DNA of 64,000 nt from Candidatus Saccharimonadota bacterium (GTDB lineage: Bacteria; Patescibacteriota; Saccharimonadia; Saccharimonadales; Saccharimonadaceae), in NCBI GenBank assembly GCA_905372305.1, contig CAJPOP010000001.1, positions 248,001 to 312,000 on the forward strand. The letters run 5' to 3'. The position numbers and the translations under genes are program-made. Positions 51,021 through 59,448 of this stretch are shown in pieces. Positions within the stretch are counted from its first letter, which is position 1; the number at the start of each line of letters is the position of its first letter. A model generated the notes under the pieces. That model searched no databases. It was not told the origin of the DNA and saw nothing but the letters and a program-made list of their open reading frames with translations.

Positions 51021-51815
51021 ATGGCGGCAGACTTACGCTTGGTTGATTCGCACTGTCATCTGCATGATACCGAGTTTTTCGCGGACAATCGCGAGGAACT
51101 ATATCAGCAAACAATCGCGGCGGGTATCGGCATGATTTGTGTTGGTACTGACGAGCGCAGCAGCCGTCAAGCAGTGGAGTTTGCCGCGAATCGCGACTAT
51201 ACTTGGGCGGCAGTTGGCGTTCATCCGCACGACAGCAAAGATGGCTGGGGCGAGGTGAAGCGACTACTGAAAGCCAGGGCAGAGGATTCACCAATTGTGG
51301 CGATTGGCGAGATCGGTCTTGATTATTATTACAATCACAGCCCGCGCGATGTGCAGATTCAGGCGCTGGAGGCGCAGTTGCAGCTGGCAATAGATTATGA
51401 TTTGCCAGTTAGTTTTCATATTCGCGATGGTGCAGCTGGCCAGATATCAGTGTGGGATGATTTTTGGCCAATTTTTGATAATTTCCATGGCGCACGCGGC
51501 GTTCTGCACAGCTTTACTGATACGCGCATCAATTTAGACAAGGGGTTTGCTCGCGGATTGTACGTTGGTTTGAATGGAATTAGCACGTTCACCAAAGACC
51601 AAGTGCAGCGGGAATTATTCGCCTCCATTCCGTTGGAGCGGTTATTATTAGAGACTGACGCGCCATTCTTGACACCAAAGCCATTTCGTGGTAAGATGAA
51701 TATGCCAAGATATGTAGAACTGGTAGCAAAATATTGGGCGGATAATCGAAACATACCTTTTGACGATTTGTCTGAAGCTACGGTTCGCAACACTAAGAAC
51801 CTTTTTGGCATATAA
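51021..51815 (+). CDS. TatD-family metal-dependent DNase
   Basis: 264 aa TIM-barrel hydrolase. Metal ligands are visible: DSHCHLHD (HxH), the catalytic-site Glu in AIGEIGLDYYY, His in FHIRD, HSFTDT and Asp in LLETDAPFLTPKP. The family has 3'-5' exonuclease and DNA repair roles. ATG 51021 is preferred because GGAG sits 6 bases upstream; an in-frame ATG at 50997, two bases past metG, would add eight residues. Cotranscribed with metG. Confidence 0.85.
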   Translation: MAADLRLVDSHCHLHDTEFFADNREELYQQTIAAGIGMICVGTDERSSRQAVEFAANRDYTWAAVGVHPHDSKDGWGEVKRLLKARAEDSPIVAIGEIGLDYYYNHSPRDVQIQALEAQLQLAIDYDLPVSFHIRDGAAGQISVWDDFWPIFDNFHGARGVLHSFTDTRINLDKGFARGLYVGLNGISTFTKDQVQRELFASIPLERLLLETDAPFLTPKPFRGKMNMPRYVELVAKYWADNRNIPFDDLSEATVRNTKNLFGI

Positions 51816-51828
51816 GTGGAGAGAAAAT

Positions 51829-52194
51829 ATGAACAAGGGAAGTGCTAGGTCAGGTATTTTAGGTATTAGTCCGTCTAGGCGGGGCGAGATGTCTCAGAAC
51901 GTGATTGTTCCGGAAAGGCAAGGATCTTTTGATAAAGTTAAAAATAATAAACCTGATGTCAACAGTGCTTCCAGTGCTTCATTTGGTAAAATCAATAATA
52001 TTGACGGCGGCGTAGCGGTAAAATCGACATTATTTAATCCTGATAGAAATATAACACCTGGCGACGAGGTAAATCATATTGACTATAGAAAGACTCTGGA
52101 TGCTGTAAGTAGTCATGAAAAGAAAGACATACAGCAAGTTTTGTCTATAGGTACTAATCTTGGCGCATTTCGCACAGAGAAAGCAGAGGGCTAA
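51829..52194 (+). CDS. Hypothetical protein, 121 aa
   Basis: Not recognised. Soluble, polar, with a basic N-terminus (NKGSARSGILGISPSRRGE), a Ser/Asn-rich middle, and a C-terminal half containing FNPDRNITPGDEVNHIDYRK and a helical tail. GGAGAGAAAAT precedes the ATG, a good ribosome-binding site. Tight spacing to the next gene (3 bases) suggests an operon and related function. Confidence 0.6.
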   Translation: MNKGSARSGILGISPSRRGEMSQNVIVPERQGSFDKVKNNKPDVNSASSASFGKINNIDGGVAVKSTLFNPDRNITPGDEVNHIDYRKTLDAVSSHEKKDIQQVLSIGTNLGAFRTEKAEG

Positions 52195-52197
52195 TAA

Positions 52198-52635
52198 GTG
52201 CCGAACCTTATTAAAAAAGCCCTGAAATTAGTGTTTACCGACGATGGCGATGCCGGGCTGGCTTCTGTTCTAAAAAAGAAAAATCGACCGCTAAAAAAAT
52301 TTACTGAACGCGAGTTGATTCAATTAGAAAGCGAGATTGGCGCAACTATTTTTGGTGAGAAGCCAGCGCATGTGACGCGGCGGGAATTTTTTAATTTAGA
52401 TAAAGACACGTGGATTTGGTACGAAGAAATTGTTGATAAAGATGGCAAAAAACAGGAGTTGACGACACGCTACGAAGTGCAGCCAAAGGGTATTTTGAAA
52501 GTTCAGCCGAATTATCGGTACAGTTATCTGGAGGGAGACGAGTTGCAGAATTTTGTACTGGCAGTTAAAGAATATTACGAACGAGTTTCCCGGGATCTAT
52601 ATAAACGCGACCCGCAGACTGGTTACCGTCTCTGA
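52198..52635 (+). CDS. Hypothetical protein, 145 aa
   Basis: Not recognised. Soluble; opens with an amphipathic helix (LIKKALKLVF), then a charged region KKKNRPLKKFTERELIQLESEIGA and a compact beta-rich part (RREFFNLDKDTWIWYEEI, TRYEVQPKGILKVQPNYRYSYLEG) followed by a helix and DPQTGYRL. The WIWYEE and VQPKGILKVQ segments look conserved rather than random. GTG start, 3 bases after the preceding stop; its end carries the promoter of the cysteine desulfurase. Confidence 0.6.
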   Translation: MPNLIKKALKLVFTDDGDAGLASVLKKKNRPLKKFTERELIQLESEIGATIFGEKPAHVTRREFFNLDKDTWIWYEEIVDKDGKKQELTTRYEVQPKGILKVQPNYRYSYLEGDELQNFVLAVKEYYERVSRDLYKRDPQTGYRL

Positions 52636-52641
52636 TATAAT
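52636..52641 (+). promoter_or_regulatory. Extended -10 promoter of the cysteine desulfurase gene
   Basis: TATAAT preceded by TG (TGATATAAT), 6 bases before a GTG start at 52648, so a leaderless message beginning near a GTG. Confidence 0.6.
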
Positions 52642-52647
52642 AAAGAG

Positions 52648-53802
52648 GTGAAAGACAAATTTATATATCTTGATCACGCCGCAGCTACGCCGATGGATCC
52701 GTTGGTGATTGAAGCAATGCAAACGTATTTTTCTGAGAAGTTTTTTAACCCGTCCAGTCCATATGCACCGGCGGTCACCGTCAAGCGTGACTACCGCGAG
52801 GCAAAGTCGCGTATCGCGCGGGTGCTGGGCGTGGGTGCGGATGAATTAGCGATGACGGCTGGCGCCACGGAGTCGATCAATCTGGCATTTACTGCGGTGG
52901 GTGGCGTGAGTTTAGTCTCGGCAATTGAGCATAGCTCGGTTGTCAATTCTGCAAAAGCGCGCTCGGACGTTCGGCTCATCCTGCCGATGAAAAACGGACG
53001 CATCGATCCGCGGGCCGTTAAAAAACTGCTGACGCCAGACGTTAGTTTTATGAGTATCGCGCTGGCGAATCATGAGCTCGGGTATATTCAGCCCATTGAA
53101 GAAATCGCGGAAGTTGTGAGGCTCGAGCGTGTGCGGCGCCAGGAAAATGGCGAATCAACACCGCTTATATTTCATACTGACGCCTCGCAGACTGCAGCGC
53201 TGATCGATGTGAAAATTAAGCGATTGGGTGTTGATTTGTTGACGCTATCGGCGGCAAAAGTTTATGGGCCGAAGCAGGTTGGTTTGCTTTGGATACGGCC
53301 GGGCGTCAAGCTACAGCCAAATATCGTTGGCGGCGGCCAGGAGGCGGGGCTGCGCAGTGGCACGGAAAATGTGGCTGGTGTGGTCGGCTTTGCTACGGCG
53401 CTGGAACTAGCCGCCAAGCGTCGAAGCGGTGAAGTAAAACGGCTGCGAGGACTGCGTGATGTGTTGGCAAAAAAACTATCAGCGGCTTTCCCCGACATGA
53501 TTATTTCTTCTGATCAGAAAAAATCGCTAGTTAATTTTCTCAATATTTCATTTCCTGGTGTTGACGCCGAGCGATTAGTGTTTTTACTGGAAGTGCGCGG
53601 CGTGCTGGTGGCGACGGGTAGTGCCTGTGCGGCTAATTCGGGTACGCGATCACATGTTTTGGCGGCGATCGGGCTGAGTGATGCGGTGATTGATGGTAGC
53701 TTGCGGCTGACGTTGGGGCGGCTGAACGATGAGACGCAAGTTATGCGGGCGGCGGACGAGATTATTACTGCAGTGCGTACGGAGCAGGAGCGAACGCGAT
53801 GA
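52648..53802 (+). CDS. Cysteine desulfurase (NifS/IscS family)
   Basis: PLP enzyme that takes sulfur from cysteine for Fe-S clusters and tRNA thiolation. 384 aa. Features: YLDHAAATPMDP at the start, GATESINLAF, ALANHELGYIQPI, FHTDASQTAA, PLP Lys in TLSAAKVYGPKQVG, GLRSGTENVAG and the mobile catalytic Cys in GSACAANSGTRSH. The loop length around the Cys fits the IscS/NifS class. mnmA lies two genes downstream, so it likely supplies sulfur for s2U34 in tRNA (inference). Confidence 0.92.
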   Translation: MKDKFIYLDHAAATPMDPLVIEAMQTYFSEKFFNPSSPYAPAVTVKRDYREAKSRIARVLGVGADELAMTAGATESINLAFTAVGGVSLVSAIEHSSVVNSAKARSDVRLILPMKNGRIDPRAVKKLLTPDVSFMSIALANHELGYIQPIEEIAEVVRLERVRRQENGESTPLIFHTDASQTAALIDVKIKRLGVDLLTLSAAKVYGPKQVGLLWIRPGVKLQPNIVGGGQEAGLRSGTENVAGVVGFATALELAAKRRSGEVKRLRGLRDVLAKKLSAAFPDMIISSDQKKSLVNFLNISFPGVDAERLVFLLEVRGVLVATGSACAANSGTRSHVLAAIGLSDAVIDGSLRLTLGRLNDETQVMRAADEIITAVRTEQERTR

Positions 53803-54395
53803 TTCATCGGTTAATAGGCTTGGTGTTAATTGCAGCTGTAGTCATCGTCGGCCTGAGCCATTATCTATCACCGGATGACTTGAAAGATTGTCCGCGTCCG
53901 GGTTCGGGGCAATGTCAAAAGGCAGGCGCGATCATTGTTATCAGCGGCGGCGACACCGAAGCGCGCACAGCTGAGGCAGTTAAATTATATCAAGCTGGCT
54001 GGGCGCCAACGATCATTTTGTCTGGTGCTGCAGCTGATAAATCCGGTCCGTCTAACGCCGCCGCCATGAGAAAACAAGCCGAAGCGGCGGGTGTGCCAGC
54101 TGCTGCCTTGGTGATGGACGAACGTTCAGAGACCACCAAGCAGAATGCCCAAGAAGTGGCGAGCATCATAGCGCAGCGTGGCATCAAGCGTGTCATTCTG
54201 GTCACTAGCGGCTATCACATGCGGCGAGCGCTGGCTGAGTTTTCAACGCAACTGCCGAATGTTGAGCTGCGGGCACGCCCGACGACGCATGACAAGCATT
54301 GGAGTGCATGGTGGTGGCTGACGCCGTGGGGTTGGTGGCTGGCGGTTGGTGAATTGTTGCGGATTAGCTTGTTTGCGCTGGGGGTGTCGCGCTAA
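53799..54395 (+). CDS. DUF218 (YdcF/ElyC-like) membrane-anchored protein
   Basis: 198 aa. One N-terminal helix (about 3-20) and an extracytoplasmic DUF218 domain: AIIVISGGDTEARTAEAVKLYQ, IILSGAAADK, ETTKQNAQEVASII, VILVTSGYHMRRA. In ElyC and SanA-like proteins the domain affects envelope precursors; substrate unknown. A C-terminal Trp-rich hydrophobic stretch (WWWLTPWGWWLAVGE) may be a second membrane contact. Overlaps the desulfurase stop by 4 bases, and mnmA starts in its stop codon. Confidence 0.8.
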   Translation: MIHRLIGLVLIAAVVIVGLSHYLSPDDLKDCPRPGSGQCQKAGAIIVISGGDTEARTAEAVKLYQAGWAPTIILSGAAADKSGPSNAAAMRKQAEAAGVPAAALVMDERSETTKQNAQEVASIIAQRGIKRVILVTSGYHMRRALAEFSTQLPNVELRARPTTHDKHWSAWWWLTPWGWWLAVGELLRISLFALGVSR

Positions 54396-55558
54396 TGGCC
54401 CGGGTATTCGTTGGCATGTCGGGCGGCGTTGATTCGTCGGTAGCGGCAGCGCTATTGGTTGAGCAAGGCCACGACGTCACTGGTGTCTATATGAAAAATT
54501 GGTCGGAAGATTTGCCGGGTATGCATTGTCCGTGGGCGGAAGATGTGGCTGACGCCAAGCGCGTGGCAGTGGGGCTGGGAATTGATTTTCAGGTGTTCGA
54601 TTTCCAGAAAGAGTACAAGCAAAATGTCGTTGACTATATGATTCGCGAATACCAGGCGGGCCGGACACCAAATCCTGATGTGATGTGTAATCAAGAGGTG
54701 AAGTTTAAGTTGTTTTTAGAGGCGGCGTTGGCGGCGGGTGCGGAGTATATTGCGACGGGGCATTATGCGCGCACTTATTCTCCTGCGGGTCCTGTCGCTC
54801 GGTCCGCCCCTGAAAATTTTTCAGGTGAGCTGAAAACATTTTCGGGTGCTGTCCCGCCTCGCGCCACCCGCAGAGCGGATTCTTGCTTGAGCGAGGGTCG
54901 GTTACTCCGTGCTCGCGATGATAACAAAGACCAAACCTATTTTTTGTACCGCGTGACGTCCGGGGCGCTAGCGAAAACTATGTTTCCGCTCGGCGATTTT
55001 ACCAAGGCTGAGGTGCGCCAAATGGCTAAGGAGCGGGGTTTGTGGACGGCCAGCAAAAAGGAATCAATGGGGATTTGCTTTGTCGGGCAAGTGGGGATTC
55101 GCGAGTTCTTGAGCGAATATGTCGAAACCAGCCCAGGCGACATTATTGATCAGCAAACGGGCGTTGTTGTCGGTCGGCATGACGGCGCGATTTTTTACAC
55201 CTTGGGGCAGCGGCATGGTCTGAATGTTGGTGGCGGGCTGCCGTATTATGTTGTCGGTAAGGATATGGCCAAGAATGAAGTTTACGTGTCCCGCTCAATT
55301 GATAATGCAAAATTGTGGCGGAAAGAATTGACCCTGACTGACGTTCATTGGATCAATCAGCCACCAGAAGGTGATGCCTGTCAAGTTCGGGTGCGGCATC
55401 GGGCGCCGCTCATTAATGCGGAGATTACGCGTGTGAACGACGATGCTGGCGAGAAGGTGATAGTGCAGCTGTCTGAACCGCAGCGTGCCGTCGCCCCGGG
55501 TCAGTCGGCTGTAATCTACGACGACCAGGAATGTTTGGGTGGCGGAATTATTTGCTAA
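54395..55558 (+). CDS. mnmA: tRNA-specific 2-thiouridylase MnmA
   Basis: Thiolates U34 of Lys, Glu and Gln tRNAs. 387 aa. PP-loop FVGMSGGVDSSVAAALL, catalytic Cys in RTPNPDVMCNQEVKF, the second active Cys in ESMGICFVGQ, ATGHYAR, and the NKDQTYFLYR motif. Unusual: between GHYAR and LLRARDDNKDQ there are ~42 residues, where the family has fewer than ten. The extra part coincides with a 87-bp palindrome-rich insertion that is in frame. The remaining length and motifs look functional. Confidence 0.93.
   Translation: MARVFVGMSGGVDSSVAAALLVEQGHDVTGVYMKNWSEDLPGMHCPWAEDVADAKRVAVGLGIDFQVFDFQKEYKQNVVDYMIREYQAGRTPNPDVMCNQEVKFKLFLEAALAAGAEYIATGHYARTYSPAGPVARSAPENFSGELKTFSGAVPPRATRRADSCLSEGRLLRARDDNKDQTYFLYRVTSGALAKTMFPLGDFTKAEVRQMAKERGLWTASKKESMGICFVGQVGIREFLSEYVETSPGDIIDQQTGVVVGRHDGAIFYTLGQRHGLNVGGGLPYYVVGKDMAKNEVYVSRSIDNAKLWRKELTLTDVHWINQPPEGDACQVRVRHRAPLINAEITRVNDDAGEKVIVQLSEPQRAVAPGQSAVIYDDQECLGGGIIC
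54785..54871 (+). repeat. In-frame palindromic insertion within mnmA
   Basis: 87 bp (29 codons) bounded by the complementary ends GCGGGT (54785-54790) and ACCCGC (54866-54871), with an inner near-palindrome CCTGAAAATTTTTCAGG at 54808-54824. It encodes a Pro/Arg/Ser-rich loop where MnmA proteins normally have no residues. Confidence 0.5.
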
Positions 55559-55569
55559 GCTAGCTGCTA

Positions 55570-56234
55570 CTAAGAAACATATTTTAGGGCTATTTCTTCC
55601 AAAGCTTTAAGGTATTTTAATCCCGGTTTTCTTGGCATTCCCTTGAACCCTACATCGGTCTGACGGCCATGAGCTGGATTTGGGCCATGGTAGTCAGAAC
55701 CAGCGCTCACGGCAAGCCCAAACTCTTGAGCAAGTTCTGTCATTTGATCAATTGCTGTTACCATTGCTCCGCCTCTGGATTGGTCATGATAGTAATAAAA
55801 CGCTTCGAGTGCGTCGAAATTAGTATTACTAATCACATCGCGGAGGGCTGTCATATCCATATCTTCGTACAAACTAGCAATAGGATGGGCGAAGATTGCA
55901 ACGCCATGTGCGTCGTGAATTGCTTGGATAGCTTCTGCCGGCGATAGTGTTTCACGTTCTAGGAAATACGTACAGCCTTCATTCATCATAGCCTCGATAA
56001 ACATACCGCGGTTAGGAATCTGGTAAAACAATTGTTTTAGGCGTTCAAAATTTTCTTCGTGTTCGACGATACTTTGAGAAATATGAGCTTTAGTAATTGA
56101 TCCTTTCTCTCGGATATTGCGCAACATCAGGATCTTCAAGCTGACGCTTTTCTTTTTCTGCTCTGTCGGCTACGGCTTCTGTTAGGTTATCTACAATTAA
56201 ATTATACACCTTGCGTCGAGCAACACTAAAAAGT
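55570..56234 (-). pseudogene. PHP-domain (TrpH-like) gene remnant, frameshifted
   Basis: The C-terminal part is open (55570-56139): ITKAHISQSIVEH, AIQAIHDAHGVAIFAHP and VSAGSDYHGPN, which carry His/Asp residues of the PHP metal site. Just upstream, in another frame (stop at 56090), reads KVYNLIVDNLTEAVADRAEKEK and EDPDVAQYPRE, and the two frames join naturally near 56110. The N-terminal metal-binding HxH part of the PHP fold is absent. An inactive remnant, or an assembly error plus deletion. Confidence 0.55.
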
Positions 56235-56930
56235 TTAATTAGCGATTGCTTGAAGTTTCTGTGATAGGTCCATGCGCTCACGAAAATCGTAGCCCTGTTC
56301 TTCAAAACGCATCAACTGCTGGTAGTCAAATATGTTATCTAACATAGAGACAATTAGTCCTGAATAACCAGCTCGAAGATTGTCTTTGTTAGTCGAATTA
56401 TTAATTGTCATATCCTGTAAGTCATAAAAAAACAAACGCATTGATCCATCGGGCAAAGCGGCAAACGATATGCTGTCTCGCGACAGGATGATTCCCGATT
56501 GTGTGAGCGTGGCGATATCGGCGCCAAAACCAGTGATATAGGAAGAAATATCTGAAAAATGTTCAATATGAGAAAGTGGACCGTGTGTATATGTCTGTGT
56601 TCCATCCTTGCTGTCAAAGACCCTAAAAGGAAGGTCAGAAAACGGTGTCATACTTAGTGCTGGTAGCTCTTGACCGTTTATAGTAGCAACCATTATTTCG
56701 TATTCTGGAATAGTGAGAAGTCCTAATTCAGACAGTAGTTTCGCGTTTTCGGGTTCTTGTAATACACTGTTCCATTTCTCTGCCTTGTGTATCGGGATCG
56801 TCAATACTATTCGGTATCGCCAGTGCTCTTCTTTTTCCATTAATGATTGCGTCAAACACTGTTTTTGAGCCGCCTTCGCCAAGTAGACCCGAAATAATAA
56901 ACCTATCATCTATTTCCCTAGATTGGATAT
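56235..56930 (-). pseudogene. Protein-kinase-like gene remnant, frameshifted
   Basis: The longest frame (56235-56909) encodes PENAKLLSELGLLTIPEYEIM...DLPFRVFDSKDG and RLFFYDLQDMTI (a DLQD catalytic-loop-like segment). The N-terminal 40 or so codons are sensible only in a different frame: DRFIISGLLGEGGSKTVFDAIINGKRRALAIP, which looks like a kinase glycine loop (GEGGSKTVFDA) and a Lys/Arg-Ala strand. A further one-base shift would be needed to reach the ATG near 56936. So at least two frame breaks are visible. The TG-extended TATAAT upstream is intact, so transcription may persist. Confidence 0.5.
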
Positions 56931-56998
56931 GTTCATGTGGTATATTTGGATATTATAACAGATAGACATAAAAAGTCAATAGCAGGCTCAAGACAGAA

Positions 56999-57027
56999 TT
57001 GACGTACATAGCGAAATAGTGTACACT
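56999..57027 (+). promoter_or_regulatory. Sigma-70-type promoter of rpsP
   Basis: TTGACG at 56999-57004, 17-base spacer, TACACT at 57022-57027. It leaves a leader of about 45 bases with AAAGGAAG before the ATG. Confidence 0.75.
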
Positions 57028-57080
57028 CTCTAGGAGTAATACATTAATCAAAGAGTTGTAAGAAAAGGAAGAAATCACAC

Positions 57081-57428
57081 ATGCTAGCAATTCGTTTGCA
57101 ACGGTTGGGTCGCAAGGGTTATCCGGTGTACCGCCTGGCAGTACAAGAGGCGCAGCGTCATCCATCAAGCGGTCGCGTGGTCGCATATGTCGGTAGCTAC
57201 AACCCGCATACTAAAGAAGCAAATATTCAGGTTGAATCGGCGCAGAAATATTTAGATAACGGCGCTCAGCCAACCCCGCGCGTCGTTAAACTATTGAAAG
57301 AAGCTGGTGTTAAATTACCGAAATGGGTTAAAGAGTCGGCTGCTGATAAGCATAAATCTATCCGCAACCCAGAGAAACTTCGCAAGAATCAGCCAAAGGA
57401 AGAACCGGCTGAAGAGTCTGCCGAGTAG
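57081..57428 (+). CDS. rpsP: 30S ribosomal protein S16
   Basis: 115 aa; the S16 core (about 1-82) is followed by an unusual ~30-residue Lys/Glu tail. Signature MLAIRLQRLGRKGYPVYRLAV, then GSYNPHTKEANIQVESAQKYLDNGAQPTPRVVKLL. A proper Shine-Dalgarno and a consensus-like promoter mark it as highly expressed. Single-gene transcript ended by a clear terminator. Confidence 0.95.
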   Translation: MLAIRLQRLGRKGYPVYRLAVQEAQRHPSSGRVVAYVGSYNPHTKEANIQVESAQKYLDNGAQPTPRVVKLLKEAGVKLPKWVKESAADKHKSIRNPEKLRKNQPKEEPAEESAE

Positions 57429-57446
57429 ATATTATAGAATAATTGC

Positions 57447-57477
57447 AAACCGCTCGTTAATCGGGCGGTTTTGTTTT
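57447..57477 (+). terminator. Rho-independent terminator of rpsP
   Basis: Arms 57447-57456 and 57462-57471 (one G-T pair), loop TTAAT, then TTGTTTT. A canonical intrinsic terminator. Confidence 0.88.
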
Positions 57478-57481
57478 ATGC

Positions 57482-57487
57482 TATAAT
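57482..57487 (+). promoter_or_regulatory. Extended -10 promoter of alaS
   Basis: TATAAT preceded by TG (TGCTATAAT), 7 bases before the alaS ATG and overlapping the end of the rpsP terminator tail. Confidence 0.65.
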
Positions 57488-57494
57488 TACCTCT

Positions 57495-59372
57495 ATGAAC
57501 ACACAAGAAATCCGCCAGAAATATCTCGAATTTTGCCAAAGGAACGGCCACGTTGTTATTGAGCGGGCGCCGCTTATACTACATAATGACCCGACGACTT
57601 TATTTACTGGCTCGGGCATGCAGCCGCTGTTGCCGTACTTGCTGGGCCAGGACCATCCGCAAGGTACTAAGTTGGCTGATAGTCAGACGTGCTTGCGCGC
57701 GCAGGATATTGAGGATGTCGGCGACAATCGTCATACGACATTCTTTGAGATGCTGGGCAATTGGAGTATGGGCGAATATTTCAAACGCCAGCAGATTGAG
57801 TGGTTTTTCGAATTTTTGACAGAAATAATTGGGCTAGATCCGCATAAAATCTACGTTAGCTGTTTTATCGGCGACGAGAAAAACAATATTCCGCGCGATG
57901 ATGAAGCAGCACAAATTTGGCAGGAAGTTTTTGCTAAAAAAGGCGTTGAAGCTAAAATCGTCGAGCTGGATAGCGCTGAAAATGGCGACAGGCTGGGTAT
58001 GCAGGGCGGCCGGATTTTCTTTTACAATGATAAGGAGAATTGGTGGAGCCGCGGCGGCGGGATTGATAGTACACCGATTGGTGATCCGTGCGGGCCGGAT
58101 AGCGAGGTGTTTTATGATTTTGGCGAGCAGCATCACGATGCTAGTTTTGGGCAGGCGCATCCGGCTAGCGATAGCGGTCGGTTCATGGAGATTGGCAACC
58201 AAGTGTTTATGCAGTATCGCCGGCTGGACGATGGTAGTTTTGAACCGCTGAAACGCAAGAATGTTGATTTTGGTGGCGGCCTGGAGCGGATTGCCGCGGC
58301 AGCAATTGACAGTCCTGACGTTTTTAAGATCAGCCTACTACAGCCAATTATTAAAAAGCTAGAGAGTTTAAGCGGTGAGGAATACGCTACGCACACCGCA
58401 TCGATGCGAGTGATTGCTGATCACCTTCGGGCGGCGGTATTTTTGGCGGTCGACGGCTGCGTGCCGAGCAATAAGGAGCAGGGCTACGTGATGCGCCGCT
58501 TACTGCGCCGGGCGATTCGTTATAGTTTCGATCTGGGGATTGAGCAGAATTTCCTCGAGGAAGTCGTGCCGGTAATCGCTGATTTATATGAAGCGGATTT
58601 CCCAGAGGTTAAGGAAAACCGCGAGAATATCATCGCTACACTGGTTAAGGAAGAAAAAGTCTTCCGCCAGACACTACGCAAAGGTCTCAGGCAAATGCAG
58701 TATTATATTGACGACGGCTTGACTGGCGAAGAGTTATTTACGCTGTATGATACGTTTGGTTTTCCGGTGGAGCTGAGTACCGAGGAGGCGTATAAACAAG
58801 GCATCAAGCTTTCTGATGATTGGCGCGCCGAATTTGATGCGCGAATGGCCGAGCAACGCCAGCGTTCCAAGACAGCGCGCAAAGGGCAATTTAGCGGCGG
58901 CTTGGAGGGCCACGATCCGATTCATCTGAAATATCATACGGCGACGCACTTGTTGGGAGCGGCGCTGCGCAAAGTCCTAAATGCTCCGGATTTGCAGCAA
59001 CACGGCAGCAATATCACTGCCCAGCGCCTGCGTTTCGATTTCAATCATGATAAATTGACGCCAGAGGAAAAGCAAGCAGTGGAAGATCAAGTTAATGCGT
59101 GGATTGACGCTGATTTGCCAGTCAGCTTTGCCGTCTATCCGACTGATGAGGCGCTAAAAATGGGTGCAATCGGCGCCTTTGGCGAACGCTACGGCGATGA
59201 AGTCAAAGTCTACTCCATTGGCGAGGGCGATAATGTTATTAGCTTTGAAGTCTGCGGCGGTCCGCATGTCGAACACACGGGTGTCTTGGCTGAAGGCGGT
59301 AAGCGCTTCAAAATCACCAAGGAGGAATCTAGTTCGGCTGGGATTCGCCGAATTAAAGCGGTTTTGAAATAA
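57495..59372 (+). CDS. alaS: Alanyl-tRNA synthetase lacking the C-Ala domain
   Basis: Charges tRNA-Ala and edits Ser/Gly errors. 625 aa against ~870 in most bacteria. Catalytic domain: FTGSGMQPLLPYL, the class II motif TTFFEMLGNWSMGEYF, GGGLERIAAA. Editing domain: HTATHLL (HxxxH) and CGGPHVEHTG (Cys-x3-His), so editing residues are complete. The protein stops right after the editing core; the C-terminal coiled coil/C-Ala that aids dimerisation and tRNA binding is gone. Start ATG 57495 by promoter position. Confidence 0.95.
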   Translation: MNTQEIRQKYLEFCQRNGHVVIERAPLILHNDPTTLFTGSGMQPLLPYLLGQDHPQGTKLADSQTCLRAQDIEDVGDNRHTTFFEMLGNWSMGEYFKRQQIEWFFEFLTEIIGLDPHKIYVSCFIGDEKNNIPRDDEAAQIWQEVFAKKGVEAKIVELDSAENGDRLGMQGGRIFFYNDKENWWSRGGGIDSTPIGDPCGPDSEVFYDFGEQHHDASFGQAHPASDSGRFMEIGNQVFMQYRRLDDGSFEPLKRKNVDFGGGLERIAAAAIDSPDVFKISLLQPIIKKLESLSGEEYATHTASMRVIADHLRAAVFLAVDGCVPSNKEQGYVMRRLLRRAIRYSFDLGIEQNFLEEVVPVIADLYEADFPEVKENRENIIATLVKEEKVFRQTLRKGLRQMQYYIDDGLTGEELFTLYDTFGFPVELSTEEAYKQGIKLSDDWRAEFDARMAEQRQRSKTARKGQFSGGLEGHDPIHLKYHTATHLLGAALRKVLNAPDLQQHGSNITAQRLRFDFNHDKLTPEEKQAVEDQVNAWIDADLPVSFAVYPTDEALKMGAIGAFGERYGDEVKVYSIGEGDNVISFEVCGGPHVEHTGVLAEGGKRFKITKEESSSAGIRRIKAVLK

Positions 59373-59434
59373 ATAAAAATTTATGCAATTTATTAGTGAA
59401 AAAGTCAACAATTGCCTCAAAATCACAAGCGTTA

Positions 59435-59440
59435 TATAAT
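59435..59440 (+). promoter_or_regulatory. -10 box of the FtsA-like gene
   Basis: TATAAT 8 bases before the ATG at 59449. Confidence 0.6.
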
Positions 59441-59448
59441 AAACTTGT

